This document shows, piece by piece, positions 7,348-12,807 of a stretch of DNA of 23,235 bases. A program made the position numbers and the translations under genes. The first letter of the stretch is position 1. Every line of letters starts with the position of its first letter. The stretch is from Alphaproteobacteria bacterium (lineage in GTDB: Bacteria; Pseudomonadota; Alphaproteobacteria; UBA1280; UBA12223): contig DMEM01000196.1 in assembly GCA_003450915.1 (NCBI GenBank), forward strand, positions 1-23,235. Reading direction: 5' to 3'. The notes under the pieces were generated by a model. That model had not been told where the DNA came from and made no database searches. It was given only the letters and a program-made list of their open reading frames with translations.

Positions 7348-7373
7348 AAGACCTGTTTTGCAGGTCTTTTTTT
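7348..7373 (+). terminator. Intrinsic terminator of gene-less unit
   Basis: A perfect 8-bp stem AAGACCTG/CAGGTCTT with a 5-nt loop is followed by seven Ts. No convincing gene lies between 7184 and 7347, so it probably ends a short RNA that includes the structured element at 7221-7265. The remaining interval up to 7451 is AT-rich spacer. Confidence 0.8.
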
Positions 7374-7451
7374 ATATTTTTAATTTTCTATTGCATAGTT
7401 ATAGAAAAAGTTATACACTCATAACGAGCTGAGAATAAAAAGGATGAATAA

Positions 7452-7685
7452 ATGACTAACAAATCAGAGCGTAGAGAAAACGCACCAATATCAGATACCG
7501 AGATGTATAAGATACCTCAGATTAAAGAATTTATAAAAAAAGAGCGCAGGATTGATGAGTTAGATCGATTATATGAAGTAACTCAGCAGAAAAAAGTATG
7601 GAGAAATGTGGTTTTTGCATGCGGTGTAGTTAATTTAGTTTTATTTTCATTTGCTTTAGTGGGGTATTTAAAAGATGTTCAGTAA
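7452..7685 (+). CDS. Small single-span membrane protein
   Basis: Protein of 77 aa, not recognised. The first ~48 residues are charged and probably helical (IKEFIKKERRIDELDRLYE), followed by one transmembrane helix at ~50-72 (VVFACGVVNLVLFSFALVGYL). With a charged N-terminus and short tail it is likely bound to the inner membrane with the bulk in the cytoplasm. AAGG lies 8 nt before the ATG. Its last 11 nt overlap the start of the GGDEF-fusion gene, so the pair is probably co-translated and may work together. Confidence 0.75.
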   Translation: MTNKSERRENAPISDTEMYKIPQIKEFIKKERRIDELDRLYEVTQQKKVWRNVVFACGVVNLVLFSFALVGYLKDVQ

Positions 7686-9348
7686 ATATACAAGCCAACA
7701 AAAAGGTTGGGCCCAGGCTTTTCTTAATGTTTTAATTTTTTGGGGTATGAGTAATATTTGGATGAGTTATTCAACTCAAGTTCTTGAAATTAATAAGATA
7801 GTTTTTGCTTTAACAACATATGCAACATGTTCGTTTTGTCTACTTGTTTATGCAGGGTATGGCAAGTTAAGTAAAGAAACAATGCGTAGTGTCGATACCT
7901 GGGCTTATGGGATTATTATGTTGCTGAACTATTTTATTACTCTTAACTTGTTTAGTTTGACAAGTGCAACAGAGGCTAGTTTAATTCAAAGATTTAGCGT
8001 TGTATTTAGCGTCTTTATGAGTTGGTTGTTCTTATTAAGAAAACCAAATAAGTCTCAGTTAGTCGGTGTTGCAATGATTATGCTAGGGGTGTTGCATGTT
8101 GTAAGTACTTCGCCTGATGATAAGATTTTCTATTTATATGTTTTGATGTTTTTAGCAGGGATCTTCCAGTCTTTAAGAATTTTTGTGGCTGAATTGCATC
8201 GTCCAAATAAAAAAGCTGCTGAAGATAATTCTATTAAAACAAGATGTCGTGTTATTGGCTATGTAATGTTTGTTATTACTTTACTATTTGGTTCGATGGT
8301 TTTATTTGCTACATATTTAGAGCAATATATTCCAGAAATTTATAAAGTGAATCTAGTAGTGGAATTTAGCGATTTATTTTCATATAAAAGTATTTTAGCT
8401 GGGGCAATTATGGGTGTCTTTATTTATACTCCAATTAGGTACTTAGAGTTTTCTGCTGCTGAAAAAATTAAAACTGAAAATTATTTAGCCGTAACAGCTT
8501 TATCATTCTTTTCTACTTTATTCTGGGAGTGGGCGACTTCTCCTTTGACAGGGCTTTCTTTAAAATCACTGTCTTTAGAAGATTTTATGGCCGGGGTTGT
8601 TGTTACTTTAGGAGCTTTAATTATGTCTATAGGTAAGCTTTATAGTGATAAAAAGAGTAAGGCAGATATTCATGAGTTTTTAAAAGTAGAGCTGCAGAAT
8701 ATTGATGATGTTGAAGAAACTAGAGATATTTTAGCTAATTCATTAGAGCATTTTAATTCAGATTTAGATAAAACCGCTGATGCTTTAGGTATTCATACAA
8801 ATATTATTGAAGCAGTTTTTAAAGATAAAGAAAAAATTCTTGCGTTTAAGCCATCTGTTTTCAAAAATGTTTCTAAAAATCATAGAAGAAATGTAGCAGG
8901 TTCTGATTCTTTAACAGGTTTATTGAATAGAAATGGTTTTATGACTGCTTTAAAAGACGCATCTAATGATTATGAAAACTTGAGTTTATTCTTTATTGAT
9001 TTGAATAAATTTAAACCGGTAAATGATACTTACGGACATGAAGCAGGAGACTTTGTTTTAGAAGAGACCGCAAGGCGATTAAAAAATGCGTTTCCAAATA
9101 AGTCAGTTTTAACAAGGCTAGGTGGAGATGAATACTGCATTCTTCTTTTAGGTGAAGATAAAAAATCAGCAGAATTAAAAATTAAACTGATTATAAATGA
9201 AATTGAAAAAGCTATCTCATATAAAGAAGATTTAATAGAAATTTCGGCTTCAATAGGTTTAGCAAGCTATCCAGAAGATACAAAAGATATAGAAGAATTG
9301 CTAAAACTAGCAGATAATCAAATGTATATCGAAAAATCTGAACGCTAA
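7675..9348 (+). CDS. EamA-like membrane protein fused to GGDEF domain
   Basis: Protein of 557 aa. Residues ~1-335 are about ten hydrophobic helices resembling the drug/metabolite transporter (EamA) fold, with the typical SATEASLIQRFSVVFSVFMSW helix and a GVAMIMLGVL segment. A linker (~336-405) includes LDKTADALGIHTNII, which resembles a Fis-type helix-turn-helix. The C-terminus is a complete GGDEF diguanylate cyclase domain: DSLTGLLNRNGF from 411, FFIDLNKFKPVNDTYGHEAGD, and GGDEY at 483-487. Catalytic residues look intact. The RxxD inhibitory site upstream of GGDEY is absent (PNKS there), so product inhibition is unlikely. It could make c-di-GMP in response to a membrane-sensed ligand. It ends 13 nt before the rplE promoter, with no terminator between. 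Confidence 0.88.
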   Translation: MFSKYTSQQKGWAQAFLNVLIFWGMSNIWMSYSTQVLEINKIVFALTTYATCSFCLLVYAGYGKLSKETMRSVDTWAYGIIMLLNYFITLNLFSLTSATEASLIQRFSVVFSVFMSWLFLLRKPNKSQLVGVAMIMLGVLHVVSTSPDDKIFYLYVLMFLAGIFQSLRIFVAELHRPNKKAAEDNSIKTRCRVIGYVMFVITLLFGSMVLFATYLEQYIPEIYKVNLVVEFSDLFSYKSILAGAIMGVFIYTPIRYLEFSAAEKIKTENYLAVTALSFFSTLFWEWATSPLTGLSLKSLSLEDFMAGVVVTLGALIMSIGKLYSDKKSKADIHEFLKVELQNIDDVEETRDILANSLEHFNSDLDKTADALGIHTNIIEAVFKDKEKILAFKPSVFKNVSKNHRRNVAGSDSLTGLLNRNGFMTALKDASNDYENLSLFFIDLNKFKPVNDTYGHEAGDFVLEETARRLKNAFPNKSVLTRLGGDEYCILLLGEDKKSAELKIKLIINEIEKAISYKEDLIEISASIGLASYPEDTKDIEELLKLADNQMYIEKSER

Positions 9349-9361
9349 AGTAAAAAAGTAG

Positions 9362-9389
9362 TTGATTTTTTTGAAAAAATGCTTATAAT
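9362..9389 (+). promoter_or_regulatory. Promoter of rplE-rpsN
   Basis: TTGATT at 9362-9367 and TATAAT at 9384-9389 are spaced 16 bp. It nearly duplicates the rpsH promoter at 12632-12659. It restores expression of rplE and rpsN after the break in the spc operon. Confidence 0.8.
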
Positions 9390-9400
9390 CAGGACTAGTA

Positions 9401-9423
9401 TCGAGAAAACTATGTTTTTTCGA
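9401..9423 (+). promoter_or_regulatory. Hairpin in the rplE leader
   Basis: TCGAGAAAA (9401-9409) pairs with TTTTTTCGA (9415-9423), giving 9 bp with one G-U and a 5-nt loop, just inside the transcript from the 9362 promoter. No T run follows, so it is not a terminator. It may stabilise the mRNA or bind a regulator; only the structure is seen. Confidence 0.4.
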
Positions 9424-9465
9424 GAAATAAACAAATTATAATTAACCAAAAGGAATAAATTAGCA

Positions 9466-10017
9466 ATGGCTAGATTTAAGAAGCTTTACGAGTCGGAAAT
9501 TCGTACAGCATTACAAAAAGAGTTAGGCGTTAAAAATCCTAACGAACTTCCAAAACTAGAAAAAATCGTTCTTAACATGGGTATTGGTCAAGCAGCAACA
9601 GATAAGAAATTACTACAAGACGCTGTTTCAGATCTTACACTTATTTCAGGTCAAAAGCCTGTTGTAACAAAAGCTAGAAAGTCAATCGCTGGATTCAAAC
9701 TAAGAGAAGGCATGCCTGTAGGTTGTAAAGTTACTCTACGTGGCGAAAGAATGTACGAATTCTTAGAAAGATTAATCGTGATTGCTCTTCCTCGTGTTAG
9801 AGACTTTGAAGGTGTATCTGCTAAGTCATTTGATGGTAGAGGTAACTACGCTTTAGGTATTAAAGAACAGCTAATCTTCCCAGAAGTAGACTTTGATAAA
9901 GTTGATAACATCCGTGGTATGGATATCGTTATTGCAACATCTGCTAAAGATGATAACGCGGCACTAGAGCTTCTTAAAGCTTTCGGTATGCCATTTAGAA
10001 TCAAAAAAGGAGCTTAA
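9466..10017 (+). CDS. rplE: Ribosomal protein uL5
   Basis: Protein of 183 aa, usual length. uL5 binds 5S rRNA and contacts P-site tRNA in the central protuberance. Motifs are KIVLNMGIGQAATDKK, ISGQKPVVTKARKSIAGFKLREG and FDGRGNYALGIKEQLIFPE. The RBS AAAAGGAATAAA precedes the ATG. Normally it directly follows rplX; here it starts a separate unit behind its own promoter after an accessory insert. rpsN begins 2 nt after its stop, and that RBS lies within the rplE end. Confidence 0.98.
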   Translation: MARFKKLYESEIRTALQKELGVKNPNELPKLEKIVLNMGIGQAATDKKLLQDAVSDLTLISGQKPVVTKARKSIAGFKLREGMPVGCKVTLRGERMYEFLERLIVIALPRVRDFEGVSAKSFDGRGNYALGIKEQLIFPEVDFDKVDNIRGMDIVIATSAKDDNAALELLKAFGMPFRIKKGA

Positions 10018-10019
10018 TT

Positions 10020-10325
10020 ATGGCTAGAAAATGCGTTCCAGTAAGAGACGAAAAAAGAAGAGTTCAAGTTGCTAAAGATGCAGCTAAAAGAGCAGAATTA
10101 AAAGCTATTATTTCAAGCGAAACAGCTTCTTTTGATGCAAAAATTGAAGCAAGAGATACTTTAAATAAAATGCCTAAAGATGGTTCTAAAGTACGTGTTG
10201 TAAACAGATGTGCCCTAACAGGTCGTCCACATGGTGTATTCAGAGCTGTTGGTATTTGCCGTAACAAGTTCAGACAAATGGCTGCAAATGGTGAACTACC
10301 TGGTTTTACAAAATCATCTTGGTAA
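10020..10325 (+). CDS. rpsN: Ribosomal protein uS14, zinc-free form
   Basis: Protein of 101 aa. uS14 is a 30S head protein. The length and lack of paired CxxC motifs place it in the C-minus, zinc-independent class typical of proteobacteria. The C-terminal core reads NRCALTGRPHGVFRAVGICR and ends LPGFTKSSW. It is coupled to rplE by a 2-nt gap. rpsH, its normal neighbour, is about 2.5 kb away behind a second insert. Confidence 0.97.
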   Translation: MARKCVPVRDEKRRVQVAKDAAKRAELKAIISSETASFDAKIEARDTLNKMPKDGSKVRVVNRCALTGRPHGVFRAVGICRNKFRQMAANGELPGFTKSSW

Positions 10326-10341
10326 TAAAGGGTATTTTGGG

Positions 10342-10426
10342 TAAGATTTTCATTTTTTAAAACCTTATACCGTAGTTTACTACGCTACAGGCTATAAAAA
10401 ATAAAACTTTTATTCCAAAATCTCAC
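10342..10426. repeat. Imperfect palindrome after rpsN
   Basis: An imperfect inverted repeat is centred on the hairpin CGTAG-TTTA-CTACG (10371-10384). The arms share outer AAGATTTT/AAAATCT and inner CCTTATAC/GGCTATAA segments, with small offsets between. It lies between the rpsN stop and the terminator at 10442. It may be an interspersed repeat; no second copy occurs in the window. Confidence 0.4.
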
Positions 10427-10441
10427 TTTATCTCATATTAT

Positions 10442-10473
10442 AAAAAGAGTTCGTTTATACGAACTCTTTTTTT
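10442..10473 (+). terminator. Terminator of rplE-rpsN unit
   Basis: A perfect stem AAAAAGAGTTCGT/ACGAACTCTTTTT with a short TTTA-type loop is followed by more Ts. It separates the second ribosomal unit from the second accessory region. Confidence 0.88.
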
Positions 10474-10592
10474 ATTCTCTAAATTGTGTAGGGGATCTAC
10501 ACTTTGCTAGTTGATAAAGTCAAAATATCATCTAAAACTATTTAATATTAAGTAAATAAAAAACACATCGCTTTATGCGATGTGTTTTTTTT
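10474..10592 (+). other. Gene-less interval ending in strong terminator (possible small RNA)
   Basis: No ORF is seen. The interval carries a perfect hairpin GTGTAG-GGGAT-CTACAC (10486-10502) and ends with a 14-bp perfect terminator stem at 10558-10590 (AAAAAACACATCGC with its complement, loop TTTAT, then Ts). Two terminators in a row with no gene between suggest either a short RNA or an erosion product. I see no convincing promoter. Confidence 0.35.
10558..10592 (+). terminator. Strong intrinsic terminator
   Basis: Perfect 14-bp stem at 10558-10571 and 10577-10590, 5-nt loop, followed by two further Ts (eight Ts in all at the 3' side). The A run on the left makes it usable in both directions. 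Confidence 0.85.
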
Positions 10593-10683
10593 GTTGTTTG
10601 TCAGTGAAAAATTAAGGTTTGGGGCTATAAAAGTATAACTATTTATGTCTTTTCTTACTTAAAGAGAATAGACTTCTAATTCC

Positions 10684-10758
10684 GCTATTGTAAATAGCTA
10701 TAGACGGGGTTAGTGGCCTGTCTGAAAACTTTACGGAGCACCCGCTAGCACAGGGTTG
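10684..10758 (+). ncRNA. Candidate pseudoknot RNA element, copy 1
   Basis: Stem AGACGGG (10702-10708) pairs with CCTGTCT (10717-10723). Its 8-nt loop GTTAGTGG (10709-10716) is fully complementary, with two G-U pairs, to CCGCTAGC at 10742-10749, giving an H-type pseudoknot. The crossing segment (10724-10741) begins GAAAACTTTA, as in copy 2. With no spare nucleotide before the loop helix, one terminal pair must open, leaving about 7 bp. A small hairpin GCTAT/ATAGC (10684-10698) precedes it, and a GTCT...AGAC hairpin lies at 10647-10673. The 3' strand sits just before CAGGG, the only RBS-like bases of the ORF at 10766. Function unknown. Confidence 0.55.
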
Positions 10759-10765
10759 TTTAGTT

Positions 10766-11155
10766 ATGAATACAATTGATACTGTTAATGCCGTTTTGAT
10801 CAATGCAGGAATTGCCTGCATTGTTTTATTTATTCTTTTCTGCTTGGCGGAGGTCAAGTCGTGTAGCGACATTCGGAAGAAAAATGCTATTAAAGAGCAA
10901 GAAGAATGTCGTCAAGATATTAAGAGGGGGGTTGATACTGATTTCAGAGAGAAGAATTGGTTTATTCTTCCTGATGAAATAAAAAAGCTAAGAGCTGTCG
11001 GCTTTGAGCAGTATGTTCCGCCTGAAGCATGGGATTGGCAAATTAAAGAGTCCATGCTTAAGGAGGATATGGTTGTTATACGTAATGAACCTGAGCATGG
11101 TAATAGTTTTGTTTTATTTGATGAGGGAGATATGCTCATTGTAGATGTTTTATGA
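10766..11155 (+). CDS. Unknown membrane-anchored protein
   Basis: Protein of 129 aa, not recognised. One hydrophobic helix at ~10-27 (LINAGIACIVLFILFCLAE) is followed by a charged cytoplasmic-type region (SDIRKKNAIKEQEECRQD) and a small acidic domain containing VPPEAWDWQIKE and FVLFDEGDMLIVDVL at the end. The start relies on a weak CAGGG 10 nt upstream, directly next to the 3' strand of the pseudoknot element, so translation may depend on that RNA structure. It has its own terminator. Base use (G/T-rich codons) is unlike the ribosomal genes on either side. Confidence 0.65.
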   Translation: MNTIDTVNAVLINAGIACIVLFILFCLAEVKSCSDIRKKNAIKEQEECRQDIKRGVDTDFREKNWFILPDEIKKLRAVGFEQYVPPEAWDWQIKESMLKEDMVVIRNEPEHGNSFVLFDEGDMLIVDVL

Positions 11156-11174
11156 TGAGTGTAGTATTTCGAAT

Positions 11175-11205
11175 TAAAAGCCTGGTTTTATGCCAGGTTT
11201 TTTTA
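11175..11205 (+). terminator. Terminator after 10766 gene
   Basis: AAAAG CCTGG pairs with CCAGG TTTTT around a TTTTATG loop, followed by a T run. Its first half is identical over 25 nt (11167-11191) to the terminator after the next gene (11693-11717). Confidence 0.8.
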
Positions 11206-11287
11206 TTCTTGAATTTTAAGATTCCTGTGCTTATATTGTTTATACCAAATTAAAAGTTGTAAAGTTTTTTATTAAGAGAGGTTGATT

Positions 11288-11683
11288 ATGATTTTAGCCG
11301 TTTTGGATGCCGATAGTAATGAGATTAATTGTGCTTTTTTATTAATGATTGGTTTGCTTGCTTTCGGAGTTATTTATCAAGAGCTTTTTGGTATCGATGT
11401 TGACGATTTTGCATGTCACAATACTTTGCAGGTTGAAACGATTAATGGTTTGCAAGAGTGTTCTTTGTACGCAGGAGGTGAAGAAGGTTCAGGTTATTTG
11501 TTGAAGATTAAATGTGATGATGAGGGGTTTTTATCTCCAACATATAATGAATGGCTTGCAACAAATAAGCCTGAAATTATAATTAATGGAGATTTTCAGT
11601 CTGCTAAATGCTTAAAGCAAAAGTATGAGAAAGAGTCTACGCTGTTGTCTTGTTTTGTGGCAAGTCCGACCTGGAATATTTAA
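11288..11683 (+). CDS. Unknown protein with N-terminal membrane helix
   Basis: Protein of 131 aa, not recognised. The ATG at 11288 is preferred over an in-frame TTG at 11282, which overlaps the RBS AGAGAGG. A hydrophobic stretch at ~16-31 (FLLMIGLLAFGVIYQELF) could anchor it. The remainder is acidic, with cysteines and segments such as VETINGLQECSLY and YLLKIKCDDEG. No catalytic motif is visible. Its terminator duplicates that of the preceding cassette, though the two proteins are not visibly homologous. Confidence 0.6.
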   Translation: MILAVLDADSNEINCAFLLMIGLLAFGVIYQELFGIDVDDFACHNTLQVETINGLQECSLYAGGEEGSGYLLKIKCDDEGFLSPTYNEWLATNKPEIIINGDFQSAKCLKQKYEKESTLLSCFVASPTWNI

Positions 11684-11700
11684 TATTTAGTTTTTCGAAT

Positions 11701-11730
11701 TAAAAGCCTGGTTTTATACCTGGCTTTTTT
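11701..11730 (+). terminator. Terminator after 11288 gene
   Basis: AAAAGCC pairs with GGCTTTT, with an inner GG/CC pair block across a T-T mismatch, followed by Ts. The left arm and loop are copied from the terminator at 11175. Confidence 0.8.
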
Positions 11731-11814
11731 GTTGTTAGTTAAAAAATCTTGGTTGGCTTTATAATAATATAACTTAATATATTTTCCGCTTATTGAGCGG
11801 GCCTTTTAACCGTT

Positions 11815-11889
11815 GCTTTATTTATATAGCTATAGCAAGGGTTAGTGGCCTTGCTGAAAACTTTATGGTGCAGCCCGCTAGCGCAGAGT
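11815..11889 (+). ncRNA. Candidate pseudoknot RNA element, copy 2
   Basis: Stem AGCAAGG (11834-11840) pairs with CCTTGCT (11849-11855). Loop GTTAGTGG (11841-11848) can pair with CCGCTAGC (11875-11882). Compared with copy 1, three stem pairs are exchanged (A-U to C-G, C-G to A-U, G-U to A-U), while loop, partner strand and GAAAACTTTA are unchanged: the pattern expected of a selected RNA structure. A CCGCT-TATTG-AGCGG hairpin lies upstream at 11786-11800, at a position like the hairpin upstream of copy 1. Similarity reaches up to a TATAACT block (~11766). The next start codon with an RBS is at 11957. Function unknown. Confidence 0.55.
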
Positions 11890-11956
11890 TGAACTAGGTT
11901 CTTGCTCTACTGTTTTGAAGCTCTTAAATTAAAGAGAGTGATAGATTGGGGAGAAT

Positions 11957-12106
11957 ATGAGACTGCATGCAACTATTGTCACAAAAAGGATTAGGCGGGT
12001 TCCTTATACAAAGGGCGATGTTCCCTGTGAGGCAATGAAATACTTTAAAGTTGGAGAGAAGAGAGGTTTTTTGGGCCGTGTGGTTACTATGCTGCATCTG
12101 CGTTAG
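11957..12106 (+). CDS. Small basic protein, 49 residues
   Basis: A short ORF with a strong RBS (GGGGAGAAT just before ATG) starts MRLHATIVTKRIRRVPYTKG and ends GRVVTMLHLR. It is basic and lacks a membrane helix, and I do not recognise it. It is the first ORF after pseudoknot copy 2 and ends 19 nt before the next gene, whose RBS lies in the gap. It could be a true small protein or a remnant; the RBS and spacing favour a real gene. Confidence 0.45.
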   Translation: MRLHATIVTKRIRRVPYTKGDVPCEAMKYFKVGEKRGFLGRVVTMLHLR

Positions 12107-12125
12107 TTTGAGACTGGGAGGTTTT

Positions 12126-12539
12126 ATGGGGTACATTTTAAGAGCTTTTTTCTGGCTTTTGATTATAGTAGTTGTCGTGGCTCTGGCTTATATCTTTCTT
12201 AATGGAAAGGCTAGGCGACGTCATTATAATGATGAGCTTGAAGAGGAAAATAAAATTCTTGAAGAGAGGGATAGAAAATCTAAGCTAGCCATGAAAGAGC
12301 AAATCAAGGCTAGAGAACTGTTGATTTTAGATAATAATCTATGGTTTTATCATGCTCTTATTGATGATTTATCAGAGTCAACAAGAGAGAGATCAAATGC
12401 TGATGAAGTTTTGCAGTCTTTGTTTGATAGTCGCAACCAGCTGTTGGCCTTGGATGTTTCTAGTTTGAGTGAGGATGAGTGTGAGGCGCAGGCTACTGCT
12501 TTTGGGAGTTTGTGTAAAGAATTAAAAATTTATTTTTAA
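12126..12539 (+). CDS. Single-span membrane protein with coiled-coil region
   Basis: Protein of 137 aa. The start at 12126 is chosen because GGGAGG (12116-12121) precedes it; the reading frame is open 25 codons further up but has no RBS there. An N-terminal helix (FFWLLIIVVVVALAYIFL, ~8-25) is followed by a basic patch KARRRHYND and a Glu/Lys-rich stretch at ~35-65 likely to form a coiled coil (EEENKILEERDRKSK). The C-terminal half is acidic. No known family is recognised. It is closed by its own terminator, directly upstream of the rpsH promoter region. Confidence 0.65.
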   Translation: MGYILRAFFWLLIIVVVVALAYIFLNGKARRRHYNDELEEENKILEERDRKSKLAMKEQIKARELLILDNNLWFYHALIDDLSESTRERSNADEVLQSLFDSRNQLLALDVSSLSEDECEAQATAFGSLCKELKIYF

Positions 12540-12546
12540 TGTTTTC

Positions 12547-12578
12547 GAGAGGAGGTGCTTTAGGCGCCCCTCTTTTTT
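12547..12578 (+). terminator. Terminator after 12126 gene
   Basis: GAGGAGGTGC pairs with GCGCCCCTC (one bulged A, one G-U) around TTTAG, followed by eight Ts. It insulates the rpsH unit from the accessory cassettes. Confidence 0.85.
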
Positions 12579-12631
12579 TGTTTAAATAGCTGAACTAAAA
12601 AAATAAAACTTTAAGAAATATAAGAATTTAC

Positions 12632-12659
12632 TTGATTTTTCTTTCAAAATCCTTATAAT
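12632..12659 (+). promoter_or_regulatory. Promoter of the rpsH-rplO unit
   Basis: TTGATT at 12632-12637 and TATAAT at 12654-12659 with a 16-bp spacer. The box positions, T-rich first half of the spacer, AAAAT in its second half and CTTATAAT all match the rplE promoter at 9362-9389. Confidence 0.82.
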
Positions 12660-12807
12660 GCAGACTGTAATGGAGTATTTGTAGTGGTAATACGCTATGT
12701 TAATGTTCTTTTTAGTCAGTAGCATTTATGCTTTAAATTGATTATAAGGATTATTAAAAAAAGTACAAAATTGCAATCAAATATTAACTAATAAAAGGAT
12801 ATCGATT
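12660..12807 (+). promoter_or_regulatory. Long structured leader of rpsH
   Basis: About 140 nt separate the promoter from rpsH and contain no ORF. Visible foldings are GTATT/AATAC around a 9-nt loop near 12675-12694, AGCAT-TT-ATGCT at 12721-12732, and a GACT/AGTC pairing that encloses the first. In enterobacteria S8 represses the spc operon by binding its mRNA, but the site lies elsewhere there. No S8 site was identified with confidence here. Confidence 0.35.

Noticed and set aside
10684..10758. preQ1, SAM-II or pistol-ribozyme assignment for the pseudoknot element
   Set aside because: Topology is similar, but the conserved bases of those families as I know them are not present, so no known class is claimed.
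10639..10872. Minus-strand reading frame across pseudoknot copy 1
   Set aside because: No RBS, overlaps a better-supported plus-strand gene and structured RNA, and has no recognisable protein features.
10684..11155. Type III toxin-antitoxin system (pseudoknot RNA plus toxin gene)
   Set aside because: ToxI-like RNAs are tandem repeats followed by a terminator and a soluble ToxN-type nuclease. Here there is one pseudoknot per gene, no terminator between, and the protein is membrane-anchored.
6012..12807. Insertion sequences, prophage integration or CRISPR arrays as the cause of the operon breaks
   Set aside because: No transposase, integrase, terminal inverted repeats, tRNA target or regular spacer repeats were seen.
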